Positions 34,150 to 42,860 of a stretch of 64,000 nt of DNA are shown piece by piece. Location: positions 614,798 to 678,797 of the forward strand of contig CAWEGV010000010.1 of NCBI GenBank assembly GCA_963808615.1, written 5' to 3'. The notes beneath the pieces are model-generated. The model did not search any database. It had not been told where the DNA came from and saw only the letters and a program-made list of their open reading frames with translations. Source of the DNA: Palsa-504 sp963808615. Its GTDB lineage: Bacteria; Actinomycetota; Actinomycetes; Streptosporangiales; Streptosporangiaceae. The translations under genes were made by a program, and so were the position numbers. Every line of letters begins with the position of its first letter. The stretch's first letter is position 1.

Positions 34150-35286
34150 ATGCCGCCTGAGGTGCTGAGCCTGCGGGCGCTCAACCGGGCGCTGCTCAGC
34201 CGGCAGTTGCTACTGGACCGCCCCGACCTGCCGGACGATGCGGACGGCCGGAGGGCCGCCGTGATCTCGGCCATCGAGCACCTGGTCGGCCTGCAGGCCC
34301 AGGCGCCGTTCCCGCCCTACTACGGCCTGTGGTCACGGCTGGGCGGGTTCCGGCCCGAGGACCTGGCCTCGTTGATCACCGACCGGAGCGCGGTCCGGAT
34401 CGCGCTGATGCGCGGCACCATCCACCTGGTCTCCGCGCGGGACTGCCTGCCACTTCGGCGCCTGGTCCAGCCCGCGATCGAGCGCGGCATGCGCAACGCG
34501 CACGGCAAGTACCTGGCGGGCGTGGACTCCACGGCGCTGGCCGCGGCTGGGCGCGCCTTGGTGGAATCCGAGCCGATGACGTTCAGCCAACTCGGCCAGG
34601 CGCTGGCCGAGCGCTGGCCGGACGGCCGGCCCAACGACCTGGCGCAGGCGGCGCGCGCGTTCGTGCCGCTGGTGCAGGTGCCGCCGCGGGCCGTCTGGGG
34701 CCGGGCCGGCCAGGCGCGGCACACCTCAGCGGACCTGTGGCTGGGTCAGCCGGCCCGCGGGGCGCCCGGGCACCTGGAGAGCCTGGCCGAGCTGGTGACG
34801 CGCTATCTGGCCGCGTTCGGGCCGGCGGCCGTGCGGGACGTGGCAGCCTGGTCCGGGCTGACCGGGCTGCGCCCCGTGCTCGAGGAGCTGAGGCCGTCCC
34901 TGGTCACCTTCACCGATGAGCAGGGCACCGAGCTGTTCGACCTGCCGTCGGCACCGCGGCCGGACGGTGACGTGCCCGCCCCCGTTCGGCTGGTCGCCGA
35001 GTTCGACAACCTGCTGCTGTCACACGCCGACCGTTCCCGGGTGATCAGCACCGAGAACTTCAAGCGATTCCTCACCGCTAACGGCGTACTCCCCGGATCG
35101 GTCCTGATCGACGGGTTCGTCGCCGGGCTGTGGCGGCTGGCCAGGAGCTCCGGCAGCGCCACGCTGGCCATCGAGCTGTTCAGCCCGGAGCAGGACCTCG
35201 ACCAGGTGGTCAGCGAGGCCGAGCGCATGCTCGCGTTCTGCGCCCCGGGCGCATCTGCCGACATCCGGTTCGCCGCTCTCGGATGA
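34150..35286 (+). CDS. Winged-helix DNA-binding domain protein (HTH_42/YcaQ-related)
   Basis: A 378-residue soluble protein of the HTH_42 group. LSLRALNRALLSRQLLLDR, HLVGLQAQAPFPPYYGLWSRLGGF, VRIALMRGTIHLVSARDC and the later YLAAFGPAAVRDVAAWSGLTGLR with LLLSHADRSRVI are the family landmarks. E. coli YcaQ is an interstrand-crosslink DNA glycosylase and the shorter actinobacterial proteins are assumed to act on DNA damage; not shown here. It starts 12 nt after the DUF2079 stop. Confidence 0.8.
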   Translation: MPPEVLSLRALNRALLSRQLLLDRPDLPDDADGRRAAVISAIEHLVGLQAQAPFPPYYGLWSRLGGFRPEDLASLITDRSAVRIALMRGTIHLVSARDCLPLRRLVQPAIERGMRNAHGKYLAGVDSTALAAAGRALVESEPMTFSQLGQALAERWPDGRPNDLAQAARAFVPLVQVPPRAVWGRAGQARHTSADLWLGQPARGAPGHLESLAELVTRYLAAFGPAAVRDVAAWSGLTGLRPVLEELRPSLVTFTDEQGTELFDLPSAPRPDGDVPAPVRLVAEFDNLLLSHADRSRVISTENFKRFLTANGVLPGSVLIDGFVAGLWRLARSSGSATLAIELFSPEQDLDQVVSEAERMLAFCAPGASADIRFAALG

Positions 35287-35353
35287 TGCCGGGCCCGCCG
35301 ACGATCGCCCTGGCGCTGCCGAAGATCTGATTAAGAACTTCTTTGGGGGGTTT

Positions 35354-36556
35354 GTGCTCGCGCGGGCGCCTTATATCGTCATATACATTGTGCTGTCCCA
35401 TGACCTGTGCCGTGCTGCCCTGAGGGCCGCCGCCGTGGCCGCGACGTGCGTGAGCGTAGCCGGATTCGCGGTTCCGGCGGCCTATGCCGCCACCGGCTCT
35501 GCCGCCTCCGGCGTACCCTCCTCGCATGTCTCGTCGGCCCTGGGGCCGATTCCCCCGCAGGTCGCCGGGACCCCGGCACCGGTGAATGCGTTGCCTAAGC
35601 AGCCGGAGTTCGTGCCTGACCTTATCGCCGCGGTCCCCGGGGGGATCACTACTGCGCAGCTGGCCAGGATCCGCAAGCTCGGCGGGGTGACGGCGGTGCT
35701 GCCCGTCGACGGCGGGAAGATCACGGTCAACGGCCACAGCGCCAACGTGCTTGGCGTCTCGCCGCAGGCGTTCCGGCCCTGGACGCCGTTGTCCACCGCC
35801 ACCTCGGCCACCGTCTGGGCGCACCTGGGCCATGGCCAGCTCATCAGCACCAGCGCCGCGGCCCGCAGGCTGCACCTGACCGCAGGGAAGTCCTATCGGG
35901 TATCGGCCGCGACCACCGTGCAGGTGCCGTTCGGCGGGGCGACCGCACTCAGCGTGCCCGGTGCGGACGCGATCGTGAACCTGACCAGGTCCGCACAGCT
36001 GGGGCTGGCCAGGAATTTCGCCGTCCTGATCAGCGCTCCCCGGGCGAACTTGTCCACGCTGAAGGCCCAGGTCCAGTCGGTCATCGGCCAGGGCGGCCAG
36101 GTGGTGAACCTGGTGTCGTATTCCCTGGTCACGGCGAGCAAGCTGGCGGTGACGACCAACGTCCCGGCTGGCGTGCCCGCCAACTGGCTTGCCTTGTTCA
36201 AGGAGTCGGCCGCGCAGTACTGCCAGGGCCTGCCCTGGCCCGTGCTGGCCGCCATCGCCCAGATCGAGAGCGGGGATGGCGCCAACGATGGCCCGTCTAG
36301 TGCAGGAGCCCTGGGTCCCATGCAGTTCATGCCATCTACCTGGGCGATCTGGGGCATCACCGGGTTCGGCCCGGCCGGCGCGCCGGACATCATGAACCCG
36401 CTGGACGCCGTCCCCTCGGCCGCGCGCATGCTGTGCTCCGACGGCGGCGGGAACAGCGCCACGCTGGCCTCGGCGATCTTCTCCTACAACCACGCGAGCT
36501 GGTACGTCAACGAGGTGCTCGCGCTAGCCGGCGAATACGCTCAGAACAACCCCTGA
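35354..36556 (+). CDS. Secreted lytic transglycosylase with SLT domain
   Basis: A 400-residue exported protein. A signal peptide (about residues 15-45, ALRAAAVAATCVSVAGFAVPAAYA) is followed by a Ser/Ala-rich stretch, a middle domain of about 180 residues without known family (LITARIRKLGGVTAVLPVDGG-like), and a C-terminal lysozyme-like SLT domain: catalytic Glu in VLAAIAQIESGDG, GALGPMQFMPSTWAIWG, and AIFSYNHASWYVNEVLALA. It cuts peptidoglycan glycan strands. Start GTG with GGGGGG upstream. Confidence 0.82.
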   Translation: MLARAPYIVIYIVLSHDLCRAALRAAAVAATCVSVAGFAVPAAYAATGSAASGVPSSHVSSALGPIPPQVAGTPAPVNALPKQPEFVPDLIAAVPGGITTAQLARIRKLGGVTAVLPVDGGKITVNGHSANVLGVSPQAFRPWTPLSTATSATVWAHLGHGQLISTSAAARRLHLTAGKSYRVSAATTVQVPFGGATALSVPGADAIVNLTRSAQLGLARNFAVLISAPRANLSTLKAQVQSVIGQGGQVVNLVSYSLVTASKLAVTTNVPAGVPANWLALFKESAAQYCQGLPWPVLAAIAQIESGDGANDGPSSAGALGPMQFMPSTWAIWGITGFGPAGAPDIMNPLDAVPSAARMLCSDGGGNSATLASAIFSYNHASWYVNEVLALAGEYAQNNP

Positions 36557-36567
36557 GGACCTATCGG

Positions 36568-37911
36568 TCAGGCGGGGGACGCCAGGGACCGCAGGCGGCC
36601 CAGGCCGGACAGGCAGGTGACCGCGCTGGCTACTCCGCAGGCAGCAGCGAACACATAGCCAGCGCGCGGGCCGTGCTCATCGATGATGAAACCGACCGCG
36701 GCCGCGCCCACGGCTAGGCCCACGCCGATTCCGCTGCTGAGCCAGGCCATGGCCTCGGTGCGCCTCCCCGGCTTGGCCTGCGCCTCGAGCAGGCTGAAGC
36801 CGCCGATCAGCGTCGGCGCGATGGTGAGCCCGCACAGGTAGATCCCGCAGGTCAGCGTGACCAGGTTCGGCTGGGCCCAGAACGTGGCCACGCCGAGCAC
36901 GGTCAGGGTGAGCGTGAGCGCGAACCTGCGCTCGACGGGCGCCCGCCACTGCCTGGAGCCGTACCAAAGCCCGCCGGTCGCGCTGCCGAGCGCATAGGTG
37001 CCCAAGATGAACCCGGCCAGCGGTTTGTGCCCGAAGTGCTGGGCGAACGACACCGTGCTCAGGTCGACGGATACGAACATCGCGCCCAGCAGCAGGTACA
37101 CCGGAATCAGCACCACCAGCCCCGGCGCCGCGGCGGTGCCATGGCGCCGCAGAAAGCCCCCCCGCTTGCGGGGGGCCCCGGGGGGAACCGGGGGGCGGGC
37201 AGTCCCCCCGTGATCGGGGGGTCCCGGGGGGTCGTCCCCCCGGGCTAGCACTGGTTCCGTTCCACGCTCGGCCGCGAACCACAGCGTCCCGGCGATGCAC
37301 AGCAGCGCCGCGGTGCCGATTCCGGCCGCGGGGAACACCTCGGTGGCCAGCAGCGTGACGGCGGCCGGGCCCACGATGAAGCACAACTCGTCGGCGACCG
37401 ACTCGAAGGAGAACGCGGTGTGCAGCCGCGGGGAGCCACCCAGGAACGCGCTCCACCGGGCCCGCACCATGGTGCCCAGCGACGGCATGGTCGCGCCCGC
37501 GATCAGGCCGGGCGCGAAGAACATCCAGGTCGGCAGGTGCAGCTGCACAGCCACGATCAGAGCGGCGGTCGCGGTGGCGAACACCGCGAGCAGCGGCAGC
37601 AGCACGCGCCGCTGGCCGTGGGAATCCACCAGCCGTGCGATCTGCGGCGAGGCAAGCGCGTAACCAAGGGAGCCGGCCGCGGCGACGGCACCGGCTACGC
37701 CGTACGTCCCGGTGCTGGCCGAGATGAGCAACACCGTGCCGAGCCCGAACATCGACATCGGCATCCGCCCGATGACGCCTGCTGCGGAGAAGCGCCACGC
37801 GCCCGGGACCTGGAAGATGTCCGCGTAGGGCCGCAGCGGGCGGGGCAGCTTGCTGACTGCGGTTCGGTCTGCGGTCCGCTCCGCGTTGTCCACCCCCGTC
37901 ATCGGCTGCAT
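36568..37911 (-). CDS. MFS transporter with an element-derived central loop
   Basis: A 447-residue, twelve-helix facilitator. The loop between helices 6 and 7 is about 45 residues of PPGPPDHGG-type sequence from GC-rich element D. Motifs resembling MFS loops are GRMPMSMFGLGTVL and YALASPQIARLVDSHGQRRVLLPL after helix 2 (the D-x-x-G-R-R type). Substrate unknown. Start MQPM (37911) or MTGV (37902). It is divergent from ferrochelatase with an interval of about 100 bp. Confidence 0.8.
   Translation of the reverse strand: MQPMTGVDNAERTADRTAVSKLPRPLRPYADIFQVPGAWRFSAAGVIGRMPMSMFGLGTVLLISASTGTYGVAGAVAAAGSLGYALASPQIARLVDSHGQRRVLLPLLAVFATATAALIVAVQLHLPTWMFFAPGLIAGATMPSLGTMVRARWSAFLGGSPRLHTAFSFESVADELCFIVGPAAVTLLATEVFPAAGIGTAALLCIAGTLWFAAERGTEPVLARGDDPPGPPDHGGTARPPVPPGAPRKRGGFLRRHGTAAAPGLVVLIPVYLLLGAMFVSVDLSTVSFAQHFGHKPLAGFILGTYALGSATGGLWYGSRQWRAPVERRFALTLTLTVLGVATFWAQPNLVTLTCGIYLCGLTIAPTLIGGFSLLEAQAKPGRRTEAMAWLSSGIGVGLAVGAAAVGFIIDEHGPRAGYVFAAACGVASAVTCLSGLGRLRSLASPA
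37156..37251 (+). repeat. GC-rich palindromic element, copy D
   Basis: Contains GATCGGGGGGTCCCGG then GGGGTCGTCCCCCCGGGCTAGC at its end, almost identical to the end of copy E, preceded by GGGGGGCCCCGGGGGGAACC. On the minus strand it is translated in the central loop of the MFS protein. Confidence 0.7.
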
Positions 37912-38027
37912 AGTCCCACGATCGCTACGATATCGGCTCCGGACAACCGATTTCTGCCGTCGGCTGAGCCGGGCTAGGCCGTCACCCTGCGGGAATGACA
38001 CGTATCCGGCCCTGGTTGGATGGAGGC

Positions 38028-39077
38028 ATGCCGGCCTACGATGCGTTCCTGCTTGTCTCGTTCGGTGGCCCGGAGGGCCCGGCTGACGTGATGCCGTTCC
38101 TGGAGAACGTCACCCGCGGCCGCGGTGTCCCGCGCGAACGGCTGGCCGCCGTGGCCGAGCACTACTACGCGTTCGGCGGGGTGAGCCCGATCAACCAGCA
38201 GTGCCGGGATCTGCTGGCCGCGGTGCGGTCCGACCTGGCCGCCGGCGGCCTGGCGCTGCCCGTCTACTGGGGGAACCGGAACTGGACGCCGTACCTGACC
38301 GACGTGGTCCGGACCATGGCCGATGACGGCGTCCGGCGGGCCATCGCCTTCGTGACCTCCGCGTACAGCTCGTATTCGGGCTGCAGGCAATACCTGGACG
38401 ACATCGAGCGGGCCCGCGCCGCCGCCGGTCCCGATGCGCCCCGGATCGACAAGATACGGCGCTTCTTCAACCACCCGGGATTCATCGAGCCCTTCGCCGA
38501 CAACGCGCGCGCGGCGCTGGCCACCCTCCCCGCCGACGTGCGCGAGGAGGCCCACCTGGTGTTCACCGCACACAGCGTCCCGGTCGCGATGGCCGAGGCC
38601 AGCGGTCCAGCGAGGGAGAGCCGGAAGGCGGGCGGGGGGCGGTACGTCGCCGAGCTGACCGAGGCGGCCCGCCTGATCGCCGAACGGATCGGCCAGGGCC
38701 GTCACCCATGGTCGCTGGCCTACCAGAGCCGGAGCGGACCGCCGTCGGTCCCGTGGCTGGAACCCGACGTGCGTGAGCACCTCGGCGACCTAGCCAAGTC
38801 GGGAACCAGGGCTGTGGTGGTGATCCCGGTGGGGTTCGTGTCCGACCATATGGAGGTCCGGCATGACCTGGACATCGAGGCGGCCCAGGTCGCCGGATCC
38901 CTGGGCCTGGCGTTCGCGCGCGCCGCCACGCCCGGCGCCAGCCCGCGGTTCGCCTCGATGATCACCAACCTGGTCCGGGAGCGCATGGCGCTGCCCGCAA
39001 GCCCGCCGCCTGCGGCCCTGGGAGTGATGGGCGCGGCGGCCCAGGACTGCCCGGCGGACTGCTGCAGGGCCCGGTGA
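38028..39077 (+). CDS. cpfC/hemH: Ferrochelatase (coproporphyrin type)
   Basis: A 349-residue actinobacterial ferrochelatase. In this phylum the enzyme inserts iron into coproporphyrin III, followed by decarboxylation. AYDAFLLVSFGGPEGPADV, GGVSPINQQCR, VYWGNRNWTPYLTDV, AYSSYSGCRQY, the metal-binding His in VFTAHSVP, and VVVIPVGFVSDHMEVRHDLDIEA are present. The C-terminal CPADCCRAR, with an earlier Cys, fits the 2Fe-2S ligands of actinobacterial enzymes. The start is ATG 38028 by homology; ATG 37995 is an alternative. It overlaps the next gene (GTGA). Confidence 0.93.
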   Translation: MPAYDAFLLVSFGGPEGPADVMPFLENVTRGRGVPRERLAAVAEHYYAFGGVSPINQQCRDLLAAVRSDLAAGGLALPVYWGNRNWTPYLTDVVRTMADDGVRRAIAFVTSAYSSYSGCRQYLDDIERARAAAGPDAPRIDKIRRFFNHPGFIEPFADNARAALATLPADVREEAHLVFTAHSVPVAMAEASGPARESRKAGGGRYVAELTEAARLIAERIGQGRHPWSLAYQSRSGPPSVPWLEPDVREHLGDLAKSGTRAVVVIPVGFVSDHMEVRHDLDIEAAQVAGSLGLAFARAATPGASPRFASMITNLVRERMALPASPPPAALGVMGAAAQDCPADCCRAR

Positions 39078-39925
39078 CCGACCCCGGGGCCCTGCTGCGG
39101 ATCGCGGCGGACGTGGCGGCCGAGGCGGGCCGGTTGCTGGCCTCGTGGCGGGGCGAGGAGCGTCCCCAGATCGTCCGGACCAAGTCGAGTCCCACCGATG
39201 TGGTCACGGAGATGGACCGTCGGTCCGAAGCGTTGATCACCGGGCGGATCCGCGCGTTCCGTCCTGGCAACGCGGTCCTCGGCGAAGAAGGCGGCCAGAC
39301 CCTCGGCGGCCAGCGCGTCTCGGACACCGCGGCGCCCTCGGGCCGGGTGCGCTGGGTAGTGGACCCGCTCGACGGAACCGTTAACTACCTCTACGGCCTG
39401 CCCGACTGGGCCGTTTCCATCGCCGCCGAAGTGGACGGCACGGTCCTGGCCGGGGTGGTCGAGGTGCCACGTTACGGCGAGACGTTCACGGCGGTGGCAG
39501 GCCGGGGCGCTTGGCTGCACCGCGACGGGCAAGCCATCGCGTTGCGCTGTACCTCCGGCGTGACGCTGGGCCATGCGCTGGTGGGAACTGGTTTCGGATA
39601 CGATGCAGGACGCCGCCGGATCCAGGGCGAGGTGGTCGCGGCCTTGCTGCCCTGCGTCCGGGATATCCGGCGCGGCGGCTCCGCCTCCGTGGACCTGTGC
39701 TCGGTAGCGGCCGGCCGGATGGACGCATACTTCGAGCGCGGCCTGAACTACTGGGACTACGCTGCAGGCGGCCTGATCGCGCGCGAGGCCGGCGCGGTGG
39801 TCGGCGGGCTGTCCGGCAAGGCGGAAAGCACGTCCATGACGGTCGCCGCGAGCCCGGACCTGTACCGCCAGCTGGAGACTTTCCTGGCCAGGCTGGATCC
39901 GGAACGCGACGCGCCGGCAGATTAG
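39074..39925 (+). CDS. Inositol monophosphatase family protein
   Basis: A 283-residue Mg-dependent phosphatase. Metal motifs are GEEGG (about 73), WVVDPLDGTVNY (about 97-108) and NYWDYAAGGLIAREAG (about 220), and the GSASVDLCSVAAGRMDAYFERG segment is typical. Members act on inositol phosphate or related sugar phosphates; PAP or fructose bisphosphate are alternatives. GTG overlaps the ferrochelatase stop by 4 nt, so it is co-translated. Confidence 0.88.
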   Translation: MTDPGALLRIAADVAAEAGRLLASWRGEERPQIVRTKSSPTDVVTEMDRRSEALITGRIRAFRPGNAVLGEEGGQTLGGQRVSDTAAPSGRVRWVVDPLDGTVNYLYGLPDWAVSIAAEVDGTVLAGVVEVPRYGETFTAVAGRGAWLHRDGQAIALRCTSGVTLGHALVGTGFGYDAGRRRIQGEVVAALLPCVRDIRRGGSASVDLCSVAAGRMDAYFERGLNYWDYAAGGLIAREAGAVVGGLSGKAESTSMTVAASPDLYRQLETFLARLDPERDAPAD

Positions 39926-40101
39926 GAAGACCGGCGTGACCAGCACGGAATCAGCCGCGTCAGTAGTTTCGGCGTGGCGCGTGTGCGCCGGACGCGAACA
40001 TGACAGAATTCCCCGCCGGAATCGGGCACAACCGGGGCCTCGAAAGCGTTACAAACGCGCAGCGACTGCGCACTACGGATGAAGGGGGATGGAGTACTCA
40101 G

Positions 40102-40401
40102 ATGGCTACCGATTACGACAGCCCGCGGAAGACGGACGACGACCTGACGGAGGATAGCCTTCAGGAGCTTCAGGCGCGCCGGATGGACAAGTCATCGAGC
40201 ACCATCGATCTTGACCCCGACGACGTTGCCGAGTCCCTGGAGTTGCCGGGGGCTGACTTGTCGAACGAGGAACTCTCGTTCCGGGTGATACCGCGTCAGG
40301 CGGATGAGTTCACATGCTCGCGGTGCTTCCTTGTGCACCACCGGAGTCAGCTTGCCGAAGACCGCAATGGCCAGCTTGTCTGCCGGGAGTGCGCGGCTTA
40401 G
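40102..40401 (+). CDS. DUF4193 family protein
   Basis: A 99-residue actinobacterial protein. ATDYDSPRKTDDDLTEDSLQELQARR at the start, SFRVIPRQADEFTCSRCFLVHHRSQLA and a final VCRECAA give a CxxC...CxxC zinc ribbon. The acidic N-terminal half and zinc ribbon are the family layout; its relation to RNA polymerase or a sigma factor is only guessed. Start ATG 40102 with GGGGGATGGAG upstream. The gene order with DUF3093, dUTPase and DUF3710 is conserved in actinomycetes. Confidence 0.9.
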   Translation: MATDYDSPRKTDDDLTEDSLQELQARRMDKSSSTIDLDPDDVAESLELPGADLSNEELSFRVIPRQADEFTCSRCFLVHHRSQLAEDRNGQLVCRECAA

Positions 40402-40715
40402 AGGTCCGCGGTGTCGGCGGCCTCGCGGCTCTGCCGACTGTGGCTGCGTGCCGCCCGGATGGCGAGCACCCGCGCCGACCCCAGGACCAGGCCCACCAGC
40501 ATGGACCAGGTGAGCGCTTCGGGGAGCGACACCTGAGGATCCTCGGGATTGGTAGGCGGTTCCTTGCCTGTGGCCTTGGTCCACACGAAGGCAAGCGCCT
40601 TGCGTGCGATAAAGGTGGCCCCCAGGGCCGCCAGTCCGGCCGTGATTCCATCGACGGTCAGGTTCGTCAGTCCGTCGAAGAGCTGAAAGCCACGGCTTTG
40701 GCGATTTCTTGGCAC
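40398..40715 (-). CDS. DUF4235 small membrane protein
   Basis: A 105-residue protein with two membrane helices (about 22-42 and 70-90). LNLTVDGITAGLAALGATFIARKALAFVWTKATGKEPPTNPEDPQVSLPEALTW matches DUF4235 (the EPPxNPEDPxV motif between helices). Function unknown. Start GTG 40715 with AGGAGG 7 nt before. It converges on DUF4193 with a 4-nt overlap of the two stop codons. Confidence 0.85.
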   Translation of the reverse strand: MPRNRQSRGFQLFDGLTNLTVDGITAGLAALGATFIARKALAFVWTKATGKEPPTNPEDPQVSLPEALTWSMLVGLVLGSARVLAIRAARSHSRQSREAADTADL

Positions 40716-40759
40716 CTCACTGCCTCCTTCTAGCCCCGTCAGCTACGCCGTCCGCGCCA

Positions 40760-41248
40760 TCATGCCACTGGCTCGTGGCCGCCTTGCACCCGGCACCTTT
40801 CGATGGCCGCCGCCAGTTCCGCGGGGTGCCTGGTCCCGATCAGCCAGTAGGGAGCCGCCGAGGCGGAATGGGTCGCCACGGCCGCAGGATCGACGGCCAC
40901 GTACACCGATTTCTTGAGGTAGGGTCGCGAATACAGGTGCGCTGCCGGATCGGCTCGCGGGCCGCGCAGCCGCGTCGACTGCCTTTCGCCGAGGGCGACC
41001 ACTTCGGTGATGGCGGTCAGGGGCAGCACGGCGCCCCCCGCCCACAGCGCTCCGTCGCCGACCTCCACGCTGCCCCGGCCGAACACGATCAGCAGCGCCG
41101 CGCACCCGCCGGCGAGGCCGCCGACGATGACAACAGGCCACGGCCAGGGCAGGCCGGCGTAGACAGTTCCGCCGAGGATGAGGACAGTTGGAACCGCGAG
41201 CAGCCACCAGGCGAGCGGTACGTAGAGCCGTTCGCGGTAATCGCGCAT
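40760..41248 (-). CDS. DUF3093 membrane protein
   Basis: A 162-residue protein with two N-terminal membrane helices (LAWWLLAVPTVLILGGTVYAGL; VVIVGGLAGGCAALLIVFG) and a C-terminal soluble domain of about 100 residues: VEVGDGALWAGGAVLPL, RLRGPRADPAAHLYSRPYLKKSVYVAVDP, YWLIGTRHPAELAAAI. Matches DUF3093. Function unknown. It is divergent from the AI-2E-like gene and the two start codons are close. Confidence 0.85.
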   Translation of the reverse strand: MRDYRERLYVPLAWWLLAVPTVLILGGTVYAGLPWPWPVVIVGGLAGGCAALLIVFGRGSVEVGDGALWAGGAVLPLTAITEVVALGERQSTRLRGPRADPAAHLYSRPYLKKSVYVAVDPAAVATHSASAAPYWLIGTRHPAELAAAIERCRVQGGHEPVA

Positions 41249-41270
41249 GAAGTTGAGGGTAGTTGGTCAG

Positions 41271-42797
41271 ATGCAGTCGTGGCGGGGGCTGGGACGACGG
41301 GGCCGCGCGGCGATGGGCCGGCTCACCGCGGCCGGGCGCACGCCCGAGGATCTCACCCAGCCCGACGGTCCGGCGCCGCGGGCGGGGGCCCGGGACGCAG
41401 CCAGTAACGGCGACACGGGAATAAGCACCGCCGATGCAGGTAGCGGAACGGTCATGAGCGAAGAGGCAGCCGCCGCCTCCGGAGCCAGCCCGCTGAACAA
41501 TCCCGCCGAGCGGAACGGGCCGGGTGACCCGAACGGGCCGGGTGACCCGAACGGGCCGGGTGACCCGAGCGGGCCGGGTGACCCGAGCGGGCCGGGTGAC
41601 CCGAGCGGGCCGGGCGAAGCCAGCGGCGCCGTAGTGGCGAGCGGGAACGGCTCCGTCGTGACGACCGGCGACCGGACCGGGACCGTTGTCGTGGCTGCGG
41701 AGCGCACCGCGGGCCGGAGGAACGTGCCGGAGCAGAGCCGGGTGCCGAGCTGGCTGCAGACCGCGGCCGCGTGGTCCTGGCGGCTGCTGCTCATCGCCAT
41801 CGTCATCTACCTGACCGCCCGCCTGCTCGGCATCTTGTACATCGTCGTGGTGCCGTGTGTGGCGGCGCTGCTGCTGACCGCCCTGCTGCAGCCGCTATCG
41901 GCCCGGCTGTGCCGGGCCGGGCTGCCCAGGCTGGCCGCCACCTGGGTCACCCTGCTGATAGCCGCGGTCGTGCTCGGCGGCTTGATCGCGCTGGTCGCCA
42001 ACCGGGCGAGCGCGGATTACCCGACGCTGGTATCGGAGGCCAAGCACACCGCCACCCAGATCAAATCGCTGCTGGCCGGGGCACCCTTCCACGTCAAGAG
42101 CAGCAATGTCCAGAAGTTCCTGAACGACATTCCCAGCTATTTGAGCAAGCACAAATCGCTGGTCGAGGGGACCGTGGTGACCGGAGGCAAGATCGCCGCT
42201 GAGTTGTTCGGCGGCCTCGTCCTGATGCTTTTCGTCATGTTCTTCCTGATCAAGGACGGCGAGCGGATCTGGACATGGCTGACCGGCGCCCTGCGGGCCG
42301 AGACAGCCAAGCGGGTGGACCGGGCCGGGCGTGCCGCCTGGGTGGCGCTGGTGTATTACATGCGCGGTACGGTCGCGGTGGCTGCCATCCACGCTGTAGT
42401 GATCGGCCTGACCCTGTGGATCATGGGCGTCCCGCTGGCCTTCCCGCTTGCCGTGCTGGTGTTCCTGGCCGCCTTCGTGCCACTGGTGGGGCTGCTGGCC
42501 GCTGGCGCGCTGGCCATCCTGGTCACCCTGGCCACCAAGGGCTGGGTCGCGGCGGTCATCCTGCTCGTAATCCTGGTCATCGAGGATCAGCTGGAAGCCC
42601 ACCTGCTCCAGCCACAGGTGGTCGGCCGGGTGATACGGCTTCACCCGCTCGCGGTCATTCTGTCGCTTGCGGTCGGTGCCGTGCTGGCCGGTATCGCCGG
42701 CGCCGTGGTCGCGGTGCCGATCGTGGCGGTGATCACCCGCGCGCTGCCCGAGCTGCGGCGAAGCGAACCGGGCGATCTGGGCCCGGACGACCCATAA
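41271..42797 (+). CDS. AI-2E family transporter-like permease
   Basis: About 508 residues. The first 150 are disordered and contain the six-fold DP(N/S)GPG repeat; the rest has eight helices typical of the AI-2E/YdiK-TqsA family (LLGILYIVVVPCVAALLLTALLQPLS; FVMFFLIKDGERIWTWLTG; VLVFLAAFVPLVGLLAAGALAI; LVIEDQLEAHLLQPQVVGRVIRLHPLAVILSLAVGAV). Members export small molecules or act as Na+/H+ antiporters; substrate unknown. The N-terminal start is not fixed (41247, 41271, 41313). Confidence 0.82.
   Translation: MQSWRGLGRRGRAAMGRLTAAGRTPEDLTQPDGPAPRAGARDAASNGDTGISTADAGSGTVMSEEAAAASGASPLNNPAERNGPGDPNGPGDPNGPGDPSGPGDPSGPGDPSGPGEASGAVVASGNGSVVTTGDRTGTVVVAAERTAGRRNVPEQSRVPSWLQTAAAWSWRLLLIAIVIYLTARLLGILYIVVVPCVAALLLTALLQPLSARLCRAGLPRLAATWVTLLIAAVVLGGLIALVANRASADYPTLVSEAKHTATQIKSLLAGAPFHVKSSNVQKFLNDIPSYLSKHKSLVEGTVVTGGKIAAELFGGLVLMLFVMFFLIKDGERIWTWLTGALRAETAKRVDRAGRAAWVALVYYMRGTVAVAAIHAVVIGLTLWIMGVPLAFPLAVLVFLAAFVPLVGLLAAGALAILVTLATKGWVAAVILLVILVIEDQLEAHLLQPQVVGRVIRLHPLAVILSLAVGAVLAGIAGAVVAVPIVAVITRALPELRRSEPGDLGPDDP
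41513..41615 (+). repeat. 18-bp minisatellite encoding DP(N/S)GPG
   Basis: About five and a half copies of AACGGGCCGGGTGACCCG; the first three have AAC and the last three AGC (Asn to Ser). The number of codons is kept in frame. Confidence 0.9.
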
Positions 42798-42860
42798 GAT
42801 GACCGGTAGTGCCCGGATGCAGCGTTATCCTCACCCTGCGTGCAAGAGATAGGAGTCTCG

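Noticed and set aside
41513..41615. CRISPR-like array of 18-bp repeats
   Set aside because: Repeats are tandem without spacers and are translated in frame.
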